A stretch of 52,220 nucleotides of DNA from a virus. The position numbers were made by a program, and so were the translations under genes. The DNA lies in IMG/VR virus record IMGVR_UViG_3300010883_015241, positions 1 to 52,220 of that record. The stretch is one strand, 5' to 3'. The notes under the pieces are model-generated. The model saw nothing but the letters and a program-made list of their open reading frames with translations. It was not told where the DNA came from and ran no database searches. Below, in pieces: positions 25,943 to 35,292 of this stretch (positions within the stretch are counted from its first letter, which is position 1; each line of letters opens with the position of its first letter).

Positions 25943-27294
25943 AACTAGGAGTATGTGTTCCTTATAGAAACCGTGAAAAACACTTACATGAGTTCATACC
26001 CAAGGTGGGGAAGTTCTTAAAAGAGCAGAATATTGACTTTTGCATGTATTTTGGACACCAATGTGATGATAAGTTGTTTAATAGGGGTGCAATGAAGAAT
26101 ATAGCAGCAAAACATGCATTCGAAGACGGATGTGACTACATAGTGTGGCATGATATTGATATGATACCTGAAAATAACACCTGTGATTACTCATACCCTC
26201 AAGATAACCCACGACATATAGCAATAAGTATATCTCAAAGTGAGTATCAACTGAAATACCAAGAGTATTTTGGAGGAGCCGTTCTTTTTACTAAAGAACA
26301 AGCAGAAAAGACTAATGGGTACTCTAATAACTACTGGGACTGGGGTATGGAAGATGATGATCTCTTTTGGAGATGCCATCTAGAAGGGTATACCAATATA
26401 AGAGAGAGTAATTTACCGAAATATGACAAGTATTTTAGGTTTAATGGTGAAAATTCTATGATGGAAATACCATATAAGGTTCTAACACCTAATTTCTTTA
26501 AAAAAGACTTCAAAATATCAGTTTTAGTTAAAGCTGAACACCAACAACATAAGGCTCCCATACACCTAATAGGTAATCCTAATGCAGAATTCGTAGAATT
26601 TCCTATATTAAGGATACCCGGGTATGATTTCGGCATAGCCTATAACAATTCACGTGCATTAACACTTCAATTTTGGAATACTTTCAAACAACATAACTAT
26701 ATGTGGTTAAAAAGGTATGCTAATCAATGGTCTTGGGTAACAGCAGAGTTTAAAATTAAAGATAAAGCATGTCACTTCTTTCTTAATGGGGTAGAAGCAG
26801 ATGCAAGAGCAGGACATGGCACACAATCTCCGTTAATATGGAAAGGACAGTTGTATAATTATAAGAAAGAGAATATTTATATAGGGCATACCCCTTCTTT
26901 GAGTAAAGATAACCCAGGAAGTTACTTTAAGGGTGATATAGCTGAAGTAATAATAGAAAGTAGAGGTAAAGAGTTATATAGGCTGACAAAAAACAGTTCA
27001 TATAAGTCTAAAAACGTAAAGTTAATAGAAAAAAATGATATGATTATCAATCATTCTATACTTCCTCATAGAGTTGATGGTAGATTTAGATGTTTACCTC
27101 ATCAAACACAAGGAATGGTAGATGGAAAATGGAGTAGAGGCGAAACAACAGCAAAAAACGAAAGAAAATACGTCTTAAAGATGCAACAAGGTAAGCATCC
27201 ATATAAGAAAGATGGTTTAAATAGTATTAAATATACATTTATAGAAGAAAAGAAACTAGCTCCCTGGGCTAAATTAATTAATGTAAAGTTATAA
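25939..27294 (+). CDS. Second GT7-like galactosyltransferase with LamG-like domain
   Basis: 451 residues, paralogue of the protein at 24126. It has LGVCVPYRNR at the N-terminus, FNRG (47-50), HDIDM with D72 and D74, YFGGAVLF (110-117) and YWDWGMEDDDLFWRC (132-146). A LamG-like jelly-roll starts near residue 165 (YFRFNGENSMMEI) and runs to about 325 (YFKGDIAEVIIES). The first Trp/Gly pattern (WDWGMEDDD against WGWGFEDDD) shows divergence from its sister, possibly for another donor or acceptor. The final ~120 residues are basic and unassigned. Confidence 0.82.
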   Translation: MKLGVCVPYRNREKHLHEFIPKVGKFLKEQNIDFCMYFGHQCDDKLFNRGAMKNIAAKHAFEDGCDYIVWHDIDMIPENNTCDYSYPQDNPRHIAISISQSEYQLKYQEYFGGAVLFTKEQAEKTNGYSNNYWDWGMEDDDLFWRCHLEGYTNIRESNLPKYDKYFRFNGENSMMEIPYKVLTPNFFKKDFKISVLVKAEHQQHKAPIHLIGNPNAEFVEFPILRIPGYDFGIAYNNSRALTLQFWNTFKQHNYMWLKRYANQWSWVTAEFKIKDKACHFFLNGVEADARAGHGTQSPLIWKGQLYNYKKENIYIGHTPSLSKDNPGSYFKGDIAEVIIESRGKELYRLTKNSSYKSKNVKLIEKNDMIINHSILPHRVDGRFRCLPHQTQGMVDGKWSRGETTAKNERKYVLKMQQGKHPYKKDGLNSIKYTFIEEKKLAPWAKLINVKL

Positions 27295-27298
27295 TACA

Positions 27299-28705
27299 AT
27301 GGCAATATCATTTGACAACCCAGCTTATTCAGAAACTAAAACAAAACTAGACGGAATAGGATGTGGTATGTGTCTTGCAAAATGGACACAAGTTACAATG
27401 CATTTACAGATGGGACACACACATTCCTGTCATCACCCTTCGACCCACAAGATACCTTTAGCGGAATTAAAGAGAAATCCGTCTGCATTACATAATACTC
27501 GTTTTAAGAAAGCAAAACGTAAAGAGATGTTGGAAGGTAAACGACCTGCAGAGTGTGACTATTGCTGGAACGTGGAAGACAACTCAGATCGATTCTCAGA
27601 CAGAGTATTTAAATCTAATGAGAGCTGGTCTTTACCCCACTTTAACGAAATAGCCACTTCTGATTGGAGAGCTGATTATAATCCCAAATATGTAGAAGTA
27701 GCATTTTCAAATACCTGTAATTTTAAATGTTCCTACTGTGGACCATCGTTCTCATCTACTTGGGTGCAAGAATCAGAAAAATTTGGTGCATATCCAACAT
27801 TAGATAGGTTTAATGATATGGAAGTATTAAAAAAAGAAGGTAAACTTCCCTATAAGAAATCAGAACATAATCCTTATGTAGAAGCTTTTTGGAAATGGTG
27901 GCCGGATCTATATAAAGACTTACATACATTCCGTATAACTGGAGGAGAACCTTTATTATCTAAAGATACTTGGGGTGTACTAGACTATATTATTGATAAT
28001 CCTAATCCAAACCGCAAGTTAAACTTAGCTATCAACACCAATTTAGGAATTCCTGATACATTATTAGATAAGTTTATTGAAAAAATCAATATAATTGAAG
28101 ATAGAAACTTAGTAAACGAATTTATTGTATTTACATCAGTATATGGTTGGGGAAAACAGGCAGAATATATTAGAAACGGACTTGTATTCAATAAGTTTTG
28201 GGATAATATGAATAAGGTATTAACTAAATGCCCAAGAGTTAACTTAACCATTATGTCCACCTTTAATGCTCTTTCAGTTCCTTCATATAAGAAGTTAATA
28301 AAAGGAGTTTACGACTTAAAACAAGAGTATGCATCCACAGATAGATATTGGACATCAGCAGTATTTCTAGATTCATCATACCTAAGGTATCCAACTCACC
28401 AGACAGTACAGGTTTTACCTAAAGAGTGGTCGAAAGAGATATTTGAAACAGCCCAATACACAGACTTTTTAGGAATCCCTAAATTTGACCACAAGCATGT
28501 TGGGTACTCTGATATAGAAACACAGAAGATTAAAAGAATATACGATTGGATGCTATCTGCCAATGACGACGAAAAACTATTACACCAGAGGTATAACTTT
28601 GGTAAGTTTTTTAAAGCACATGATGAAAGAAGAGGTACTGATTTTGTAAAAACATACCCAGAACTAGAAGAGTTTTGGAAATATTGTCAACAAATAAAGA
28701 TATAA
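27299..28705 (+). CDS. Radical SAM enzyme with extra cysteine pairs
   Basis: 468 residues. CNFKCSYC (C140, C144, C147) is the 4Fe-4S binding CxxxCxxC motif of radical SAM enzymes, and ITGGEPLL later is the GGEP SAM-binding motif. Before it, C22/C25, C44 and C86/C89 (ECDYCW) form further Cys pairs that may bind an auxiliary cluster, as in twitch- or SPASM-type enzymes. The radical chemistry could modify a sugar, a peptide or a lipid; the substrate is unknown. Neighbours are glycosylation genes, which favours a carbohydrate or glycoprotein substrate. A LamG-like protein gene follows two bases later. Confidence 0.88.
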   Translation: MAISFDNPAYSETKTKLDGIGCGMCLAKWTQVTMHLQMGHTHSCHHPSTHKIPLAELKRNPSALHNTRFKKAKRKEMLEGKRPAECDYCWNVEDNSDRFSDRVFKSNESWSLPHFNEIATSDWRADYNPKYVEVAFSNTCNFKCSYCGPSFSSTWVQESEKFGAYPTLDRFNDMEVLKKEGKLPYKKSEHNPYVEAFWKWWPDLYKDLHTFRITGGEPLLSKDTWGVLDYIIDNPNPNRKLNLAINTNLGIPDTLLDKFIEKINIIEDRNLVNEFIVFTSVYGWGKQAEYIRNGLVFNKFWDNMNKVLTKCPRVNLTIMSTFNALSVPSYKKLIKGVYDLKQEYASTDRYWTSAVFLDSSYLRYPTHQTVQVLPKEWSKEIFETAQYTDFLGIPKFDHKHVGYSDIETQKIKRIYDWMLSANDDEKLLHQRYNFGKFFKAHDERRGTDFVKTYPELEEFWKYCQQIKI

Positions 28706-28706
28706 T

Positions 28707-29417
28707 ATGAAATTTGATACAAATAACGTCTTTTTATTTCAGACAGGAAATCATAATAGTTTGATACTAAATGAAGTCGCTAGGTTTTTCGATTATGAAC
28801 ATACAATACTACTTAAATTCACTCCAGACTTAGTAAGATGTAAGGCTAACGTTAATTTAGGAACAGATCATGTTGGTTGCCCTATAGCAATGAATGGTAA
28901 ACATATAGGATTGTTTTATAAAATAAACAATGATAGAGAAGCAATATTATTTGAATGGTGGGAAATTGGTAAAGAAGGAGAAGAGTTTAAATCAATTGAA
29001 TTAGACTTCCCAATACCGTATACAGCCCGTACTTTTGATGTAATCTTAAGAAGAAATAAAGATACTTTTGTATTATCTGCAAACGGTAAAACAACTACAG
29101 GTGAGACAGGTACACTTAGTGGAGATTATACACATAGTATACTTTGGTTAGGAGCAGCTACAATGTATTCTGAAGAACATAGTTTCCCATTCATAGGAGA
29201 TATGGAAAAGATTCATATTACTAAAGAAGCTTTAAATAATAAAGAAGTACAATTATTTTTCAATGACTATAGTAGTTTTGTAGCTGATGTAAGCACTAAA
29301 CCAGAAAATTCAACTCTATTTACTACTAGTTTTGAACAGACAACATACTTTAAAATAATGGATGAATCCAATAATGGTAACCACCCGATATTATTCAAGA
29401 AAGAATGGATAGATTAA
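28707..29417 (+). CDS. Stand-alone LamG-like/concanavalin-like protein
   Basis: 236 residues. The strand order (LILNEVARFF, HTILLKFTP, GLFYKIN, DVILRRNKDTFVLSANGKT, LWLGAATMYSEEHSFPFIGDMEKIHI) resembles the lectin-like domains fused to the two GT7-like enzymes. The gene lies between the radical SAM gene and an SGNH hydrolase. A glycan-binding role is inferred from fold resemblance. No catalytic residues are evident. It overlaps the next gene by 13 bases. Confidence 0.6.
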   Translation: MKFDTNNVFLFQTGNHNSLILNEVARFFDYEHTILLKFTPDLVRCKANVNLGTDHVGCPIAMNGKHIGLFYKINNDREAILFEWWEIGKEGEEFKSIELDFPIPYTARTFDVILRRNKDTFVLSANGKTTTGETGTLSGDYTHSILWLGAATMYSEEHSFPFIGDMEKIHITKEALNNKEVQLFFNDYSSFVADVSTKPENSTLFTTSFEQTTYFKIMDESNNGNHPILFKKEWID

Positions 29418-30277
29418 AACTATTAGTAGCCGATGGCTGCAGCTGGACAGCTGGAGATATGGTAGACCCTGTATTATTTCCTGACGAACCTTGGCACGTT
29501 AACCACCCGCTCAACGCCCCATATAGGTTCCCTAAAGTATGGCCTCATAAATTAGGAAAACTCTTAAATGTAGAAACAGAAAATATAGCTTCATCAGGAT
29601 CCTCTAATGACGGTATAGTAAGACGTATATTACATAAGATACCTATATTATTGAAGAAGTATAAAGCAGAAGAGATATGTGTTGTTATAGGTTGGACCTC
29701 ACCAGAAAGAAAAGATTTCTTTTTTAAAGAGCCAGAACAAGACCGATCAACATGGGATACATTTTACCCTGCTGAACTAGATAACCACAGTGTGGAACAT
29801 AAGGAAAAGATAAAATTTTATAACATCTATGGTAGGTATTATTGGAATAAAGAAGAGTATGTATCAAGGTACATGATATCCTTAATTACTATTCACAATT
29901 ACTTAAAAATAAATAATATTAAACATTTCTTTTTTGATGCATTTTATGAAGCACCTGAATCAGTGCTCAACCCCGATAAACACGCGGTATTTGAAAGCGT
30001 AAGCTTAAACGAATCCCTAATATCTTTATATGACCTATGGAAAAACCAGACTACTTACTTAGAATTTTTGCAGCTAGAAGGAGTGTTTGAACAATACTTT
30101 AGTATATATGAAAAAGTTTTTATAAAAGAAAGCATGATAGAAATAATGAAACTAGAAATATCAGAAACAAAACAACATAACCGAAGAATGAAAGTGTTCG
30201 ATGAGACTTATCACCCAACAGAATTTTCTCATAAAGTATATGCAAAACATTTATATAATAAAATAAATAATGTATAA
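29405..30277 (+). CDS. SGNH hydrolase-like protein 1
   Basis: 290 residues. Block I is LVADGCSWTAGD with the nucleophile Ser at S13. ASSGSSNDGIV (62-72) holds the expected Asn (N68). VVIGWTSPER is a conserved strand of this subgroup. DETYHPTEFSHK near the C-terminus supplies the catalytic His. SGNH enzymes are esterases, deacetylases or acyltransferases. Within a glycan locus it probably adds or removes acetyl or other acyl groups. It is one of five relatives in the window and overlaps the following relative by eight bases. Confidence 0.78.
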   Translation: MDRLKLLVADGCSWTAGDMVDPVLFPDEPWHVNHPLNAPYRFPKVWPHKLGKLLNVETENIASSGSSNDGIVRRILHKIPILLKKYKAEEICVVIGWTSPERKDFFFKEPEQDRSTWDTFYPAELDNHSVEHKEKIKFYNIYGRYYWNKEEYVSRYMISLITIHNYLKINNIKHFFFDAFYEAPESVLNPDKHAVFESVSLNESLISLYDLWKNQTTYLEFLQLEGVFEQYFSIYEKVFIKESMIEIMKLEISETKQHNRRMKVFDETYHPTEFSHKVYAKHLYNKINNV

Positions 30278-31061
30278 GAACCTCTACATAAACAGCTGCA
30301 GCTTCACAGCAGGACATAAGTTAGAAGTTAACCAATCATGGCCTTTTTTATTAGCCAAAAGCTTAGAACTAAATCTAATATGTTCCGCTAAAAATGGAAA
30401 TTCATCTGATACTATAAGCACCATCTCTAACATAGATCTATCAACAATGAACCCAGAAGATACTTATGTAGTAATTGGAACAACCTGGCCAGAGAGAAGA
30501 GGAATTATGTATAAAGACGCAATGGTGAATATAACTCCAGGGGATATAACTAAAAAACCTAATGCAGAATCTAAAATATACACAGATAGGAGATTATCAT
30601 CATTAGACAAATCTAAAAAGTTAGAAGAAATAGCCAACCAACTTCTAGACTTACCTACCAAACTACCTTCATACGACTACGTACAGTATTTTAAGGCATA
30701 CACTAGGTACTATAAGAAAATGATGCTGGACGATCCGAAAAGTGAAAGAAACTCTATTATTAATTACTTATTGAATCATATAAACTTACAGAATTTTTTA
30801 AAAGTAAATAGGTTTAATTTTACCTTTGTAAGATTCCAAGATGTAAACCTAGTATTTCAAAATAAGAAACACACAGAAGACGTTACAATACAGAATCTAA
30901 TTAAACAGGTAGACCAATCAAAAATTGTAGCATTTGTAGACGAAAAAACAGACCCACAACGTATAGAGTACCCCCCTCTACCTTTCGGAGGTAGCCATCC
31001 AACTTCTAAAGCATGTGAGTATATCGCTAACACGTTAAAAAATTATATAAGTGAAAGATAG
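30270..31061 (+). CDS. SGNH hydrolase-like protein 2
   Basis: 263 residues, tandem to and related to the preceding protein. Block I is YINSCSFTAGHKLE (Ser of SCS), the Asn block is SAKNGNSSDTIS, the strand VVIGTTWPERRG is shared with the first copy, and GGSHPTSKACEYIA supplies the C-terminal His. All catalytic positions are present, though the Asn block differs. Same possible roles: acyl transfer to, or removal from, a glycan. It ends 11 bases inside the next gene. Confidence 0.75.
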   Translation: MYKNLYINSCSFTAGHKLEVNQSWPFLLAKSLELNLICSAKNGNSSDTISTISNIDLSTMNPEDTYVVIGTTWPERRGIMYKDAMVNITPGDITKKPNAESKIYTDRRLSSLDKSKKLEEIANQLLDLPTKLPSYDYVQYFKAYTRYYKKMMLDDPKSERNSIINYLLNHINLQNFLKVNRFNFTFVRFQDVNLVFQNKKHTEDVTIQNLIKQVDQSKIVAFVDEKTDPQRIEYPPLPFGGSHPTSKACEYIANTLKNYISER

Positions 31062-32364
31062 TAGTTACTTAATAGACGATTTTAATCAAGCGTACTTGCA
31101 TGATGCTTCTCAAGAGATTATGGATCTATATGCAAACTTAAACCCATATCGAGATCATACTGTAGAAGAAGAAGATAATAGAGGAAGAATAATTAGACGT
31201 CCTTTATTCTCTCACTCATCACTAGGACAGCCAAATGCATTAAATTTACAGGAAATAAAGATGGAAGAATTTGACTGGCAGAGTAATACTTCGTATATTG
31301 TATTAATGCACCACCACCAAGAGTTAGCCGCCGCAAATTTACAACTGATACCTAAGAACATATTAGACTATATTAGAAAAGGAAAATGCAAACTAATACT
31401 TGACAACACACTTGAAGGAGATTCAGTTAATAAATTTTATCCAGTACTATATAATTCAATTACTAATCTAAACATACCACCATCTAAAGTGTACTATATT
31501 ACTAATAATTTAATAGCGGACCAAATACATACTCAATACAAGGACCACAATCCAAGAAATACGTATATTAATGTAATACCTTTTATGTGGAATGTTAATG
31601 ATGTGTCTAGGTTAATATCACAAAAAGCTTTACCAGCTACAGTAGTGGTAGAAGAAGAGATTCAATATAAAAGAGACAATAGAGGCAAAATAAGACACTT
31701 TCTTAAAGTTAATCGAACAGATAGAGAGCAACGAAACTTAATGATGTTGTTTCTTAATAAGTATAATATTCTAGAAAAATCCCTAATAAGCTTTCCAAAT
31801 TTACCTAATCACCACCATTATAATTTTGGTACATTATTTGAGGATATAACGGATCAAGAGAATCAAGACGATTTAAAATTAAAAACACCTTTTGATATAG
31901 ATAACACAGATAGAACTAACCATGGAGATCCTGGATATGAAGTCGGCAATTTCAACGCAGATTTACCATTTCAACCAATACATTATAAAAATACTTTTAT
32001 TAGTATTGTAATGGGAGCATTCCCTGAAACATTAGGTGCCTGTAATTTACATAGTTCTACTTTTAATCCCATGTATTGTGGGCACCCTATTATACAGTAT
32101 GGACCATTTAGAGCTTTAAAGGAACTTAAAAGAAGAGGTTTCAAAACCTTTGATAAATGGTGGGATGAAAGCTATGATGAGATCTATAACTCAGATGAAA
32201 GACTAAGAGCAGTAATGGATTTAGTATTAGAGATATCAAAAAAATCAACTACAGAGATGTTTATTATGTACGAATCAATGAAAGAAGTTTTAGAACATAA
32301 CATACAGGTAATTAGAAATTACGATATTAAAAAAGAGTTAAAGTATAAGGTATATGAACAATAA
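31051..32364 (+). CDS. Putative glycosyltransferase-like protein
   Basis: 437 residues from a GTG start at 31051, inside the end of the previous gene; the N-terminus KDSSYLIDDF fits the frame. The C-terminal part has STFNPMYCGHPIIQYGPFRAL followed by RRGFKTFDKWWDESYDE; phage and bacterial glycosyltransferases of GT-B or exostosin type often have such a loop before a F-x-x-W-W-DESYD motif. An N-terminal Rossmann-like half (YIVLMHHHQEL, KLILDNTLEGDS) agrees with this. Acceptor and donor unknown. Moderate call based on motif memory, not on a search. Confidence 0.55.
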   Translation: MKDSSYLIDDFNQAYLHDASQEIMDLYANLNPYRDHTVEEEDNRGRIIRRPLFSHSSLGQPNALNLQEIKMEEFDWQSNTSYIVLMHHHQELAAANLQLIPKNILDYIRKGKCKLILDNTLEGDSVNKFYPVLYNSITNLNIPPSKVYYITNNLIADQIHTQYKDHNPRNTYINVIPFMWNVNDVSRLISQKALPATVVVEEEIQYKRDNRGKIRHFLKVNRTDREQRNLMMLFLNKYNILEKSLISFPNLPNHHHYNFGTLFEDITDQENQDDLKLKTPFDIDNTDRTNHGDPGYEVGNFNADLPFQPIHYKNTFISIVMGAFPETLGACNLHSSTFNPMYCGHPIIQYGPFRALKELKRRGFKTFDKWWDESYDEIYNSDERLRAVMDLVLEISKKSTTEMFIMYESMKEVLEHNIQVIRNYDIKKELKYKVYEQ

Positions 32365-32779
32365 TTTTTTTAACAATAGGTATACTCTTATACTACAGGA
32401 TGATAGGTATAAATTAATAAAAGAACTAAATTTACCTACTAATGTAGATGTTTTTACAGGAAGCCTAGAAAGAGTATCTCTTGATATAAAGAAGCATGAA
32501 CTGGATTTAGATACATTCTATAACGGCCACTTAATAATAAACACACCAGAAACATTAACTGAAGTAAACTTTGAAGACCTATTTAATAAGAACATAAGAG
32601 AAAAGACACTGTACGTTAAAAACGTAGTTCATAGCGGTAATCCAACAGAATGCACAATTGACGATAATATACTACTTTGTAATGGATTTATACTTCCTTT
32701 TGTTGCGAATCATAAAAGAACACAAAATACACTGTACGCAACAATGTGGTCAAATAGAATAAAAATAAAAGTATTATGA
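32354..32779 (+). CDS. Small protein of unknown function in glycan cluster
   Basis: 141 residues, no family recognised. Mixed alpha/beta with a charged N-terminus and strands LIINTPETL and IDDNILLCNGFILPFV. It overlaps the putative glycosyltransferase gene upstream by 11 bases and the next gene by four (ATGA), so it is certainly co-translated. It could be a subunit of a flanking transferase. Confidence 0.6.
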   Translation: MNNNFFNNRYTLILQDDRYKLIKELNLPTNVDVFTGSLERVSLDIKKHELDLDTFYNGHLIINTPETLTEVNFEDLFNKNIREKTLYVKNVVHSGNPTECTIDDNILLCNGFILPFVANHKRTQNTLYATMWSNRIKIKVL

Positions 32780-33555
32780 CGAAAATAGCAGTTCTAATAA
32801 GCGGCCAATTAAGAAATTGGAAATTAGCATTGGATAGTCAAAAATGGTTTTGGAGCACTTCCGGATCTGAAGTTGATTATTTTGTACATACATGGGACTA
32901 TAGTATGGACCGCCCAGCTTGCTCAAAAGAGTATAACTTTCGCCCTGTAAGACATGATGAATTTAAAGAGTTTTGTGACGCTTACAAGCCCATAGACTCA
33001 ATACTTGATGATAAAAAGCAACAGTATTTTTATGATAACGATCACTGGAGTTCTCTGTTTTATAGTTTAACTCGAACAATATTAATGAAAAGAAAGCATG
33101 AGTTAGAAAGTAATTTTGAATACGATGTAGTTTTTAAAACAAGACCTGATGTATGTTACAACCCAGAAGAGCCCCTGAAATGGGAACCAATGTTTGATAA
33201 TGTATTTTATACAACCCATGGGGGAACTATGCCACATGAGTTTAATGCATTTAATTTAAATGATTGCGTCTTTGGAGCAAATTCATATACAATGGATATG
33301 TTATCAAACCTCTACTTTTATAGGCAGTACAAGATTAATAAAAACGTAAAAAGAGATTATAACCCAAACTTTAACGCAGTGGGACCAGGTGTGTTGATGC
33401 ACGAATATATGCAAGAGTTTGGTATTACACCCCTACTAGATCTACCTTTTATAGAAACACTTGTTAAAGAAGGATGTCCTAAAGATTTACATTTATTAAA
33501 TGTTGAGCATTGGAAAGTAATGGAAAAATATTTTAGAGATTGGTACTTAAAGTAA
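32776..33555 (+). CDS. Glycosyltransferase-like protein (GQLR/HTWD family) 1
   Basis: 259 residues. Opens IAVLISGQLRNW, then YFVHTWDYSMD and YDVVFKTRPDV. This set of motifs (Gly-Gln-x-Arg, TWD, RPD) is found in a phage and bacterial family annotated as putative glycosyltransferases; the R-PD segment could replace DxD. A second member lies at 40875. The C-terminal part has NAVGPGVLMHEYM, which might contact the acceptor. Function is inferred. Confidence 0.6.
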   Translation: MTKIAVLISGQLRNWKLALDSQKWFWSTSGSEVDYFVHTWDYSMDRPACSKEYNFRPVRHDEFKEFCDAYKPIDSILDDKKQQYFYDNDHWSSLFYSLTRTILMKRKHELESNFEYDVVFKTRPDVCYNPEEPLKWEPMFDNVFYTTHGGTMPHEFNAFNLNDCVFGANSYTMDMLSNLYFYRQYKINKNVKRDYNPNFNAVGPGVLMHEYMQEFGITPLLDLPFIETLVKEGCPKDLHLLNVEHWKVMEKYFRDWYLK

Positions 33556-33559
33556 AATT

Positions 33560-34327
33560 ATGTTAATAGGTAAAAATAAAAAAGGAACAATAATACTATC
33601 TCACTATAGGTCGGGGGGTACACAGATGAAACTGATAGTTCAAACGTTATTAGATAGTAGAGATATACCTAATATCGATTGTGGTGAAATAAATGTAGAT
33701 GTAAGCAAGTCAGATTTACTAAAACAGATAGGTAGTCAATTCTATAATGATGACTCTACTTATAAAGTTGTACTTTTAAATAATCCTTTCGTTATAGCAT
33801 ACTTAGATTCTATTAATTATTTTAAAAAATTAAATAAAGATTTTAAAATTATATCTGTTGAAAGAAAAGATAAGCTTCGTTGTTTGCTGTCTCTACCTTT
33901 ATGGGAAATGTTTATACAAGATGGCTTATATGATAATAACAAACACTGGACTGAAAAGAATATGCAAAAATTTCATAATAAGTACATAAAAGACCCAATC
34001 CCTGCCAGACATATTGGATTAGGATATGATATGCGTATACAAGGAAACATATCACCAGAGTACTACCTTAATACTATTTTAAGAACTTTTATTAGTGATA
34101 TTGCATTAAATCAAAATATAACTAAAAAATATAACTACCTACAGATTTATTATGAAGATTATGAAAATAATATGAATAGTTTTATAAAAAAGTATATAGA
34201 TAATCCTAGTGAAAAGCAAATTAGTTTATTAAAAGATACTAGACAGAAGATACCTTATATCTCACAAGATTATTCTGTGTATTTTGAAAATATTGTAAAA
34301 AAGACCTTAGAGAACTGGGATATATGA
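33560..34327 (+). CDS. Sulfotransferase-like protein 1
   Basis: 255 residues. LSHYRSGGTQMK (13-24) matches the 5'-phosphosulfate loop of PAPS-dependent sulfotransferases (H-x-R-S-G/S-x-T). KIISVERKDKLRCLLS (near 93-107) matches the second motif, in which Arg and Ser contact the 3'-phosphate. Such enzymes move sulfate from PAPS to sugar hydroxyls, amines or tyrosine. PAPS would have to come from the host, since no PAPS-making genes are in the window. The closest type by eye is the Stf0-like group. Confidence 0.7.
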   Translation: MLIGKNKKGTIILSHYRSGGTQMKLIVQTLLDSRDIPNIDCGEINVDVSKSDLLKQIGSQFYNDDSTYKVVLLNNPFVIAYLDSINYFKKLNKDFKIISVERKDKLRCLLSLPLWEMFIQDGLYDNNKHWTEKNMQKFHNKYIKDPIPARHIGLGYDMRIQGNISPEYYLNTILRTFISDIALNQNITKKYNYLQIYYEDYENNMNSFIKKYIDNPSEKQISLLKDTRQKIPYISQDYSVYFENIVKKTLENWDI

Positions 34328-35292
34328 AAAAAACAATAGCATTTTTCACTTGTTCTAATGGATATGGACATTTTAAAAGAGTATTAGAAGTAGCCTCATA
34401 TTTACATAATGATTTTACTATAGATATATTCTGTGAGAAATACCAGTATGATAAATTCCAACCAGATATCCCTGTAAACTTTATATTTTATAGAGAATCT
34501 AATATAAGATGGGATAAAACTATTAAGAGTAAGAAAGTAGATTTTCAAACTTACAAGAATTGGATCGACTATTACGGCAAAAACCTCCACCAATACGATT
34601 ACGTAGTTAGTGATAACATAGTCGGCTTATTAGAACATAGACCAGATACTATACTAATGGGTTCATTTTTATGGAAGGATGTTTACAATAATAAGTTTGG
34701 CTCTAATAGTATATCCTATTACGATGAAGAGTTAATACTAAAGCACAATCCTACTATTATAACAAATAAATATACTGAGACAGATAGTGTAAAGAGGTAC
34801 AAGAATAAATTACAATTCGGCTTCGGCTGTAAACATAAACAAAAAATAACCTACTGGGATCATATAAAAACGGTAGTAGCTGTACATCCAAGTTTAAATT
34901 ACTTAAATAGCTATAAAAAAACTTTAGATCAAATAAAAGAACTCTGTAAACCCCATTGGGAAGTAACTGATGATCTTACCACAACACAAGAATGTGTATA
35001 TGTGTGCAGACCAGGAGTAGGAATGCTTACTCATTGTGTAGAACATAACATTCCCATTATAGCACTATACGATCTAACCGATTCAAATGAAATCATCACT
35101 TTAGCTAAACAGGTAGAAACTTTAGGAATCGGAACATCTCATAATACCAATAACCAGAAAGAACTTTTAGACGGATACTTTGTTGGTTATAAAATGCAAA
35201 GATTTCATAACAACCGTATTTATAATAAAGTAGACTTAGAAAAAAACGGATATGAAAATACAGCAAAGTATTTAAGAAATTTAATGTTATGA
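34324..35292 (+). CDS. GT-B glycosyltransferase (MurG/UGT-like)
   Basis: 322 residues. FFTCSNGYGHFKR (7-19) is the N-terminal GxGH loop of GT-B enzymes. The C-terminal half has YVCRPGVGMLTHCVEHNIPIIAL followed by DSNEI, the donor-binding pattern of UDP-sugar transferases. The protein is shorter than MurG (about 355 residues). It should use a nucleotide sugar donor. It overlaps both flanking genes by four bases. Confidence 0.78.
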   Translation: MKKTIAFFTCSNGYGHFKRVLEVASYLHNDFTIDIFCEKYQYDKFQPDIPVNFIFYRESNIRWDKTIKSKKVDFQTYKNWIDYYGKNLHQYDYVVSDNIVGLLEHRPDTILMGSFLWKDVYNNKFGSNSISYYDEELILKHNPTIITNKYTETDSVKRYKNKLQFGFGCKHKQKITYWDHIKTVVAVHPSLNYLNSYKKTLDQIKELCKPHWEVTDDLTTTQECVYVCRPGVGMLTHCVEHNIPIIALYDLTDSNEIITLAKQVETLGIGTSHNTNNQKELLDGYFVGYKMQRFHNNRIYNKVDLEKNGYENTAKYLRNLML

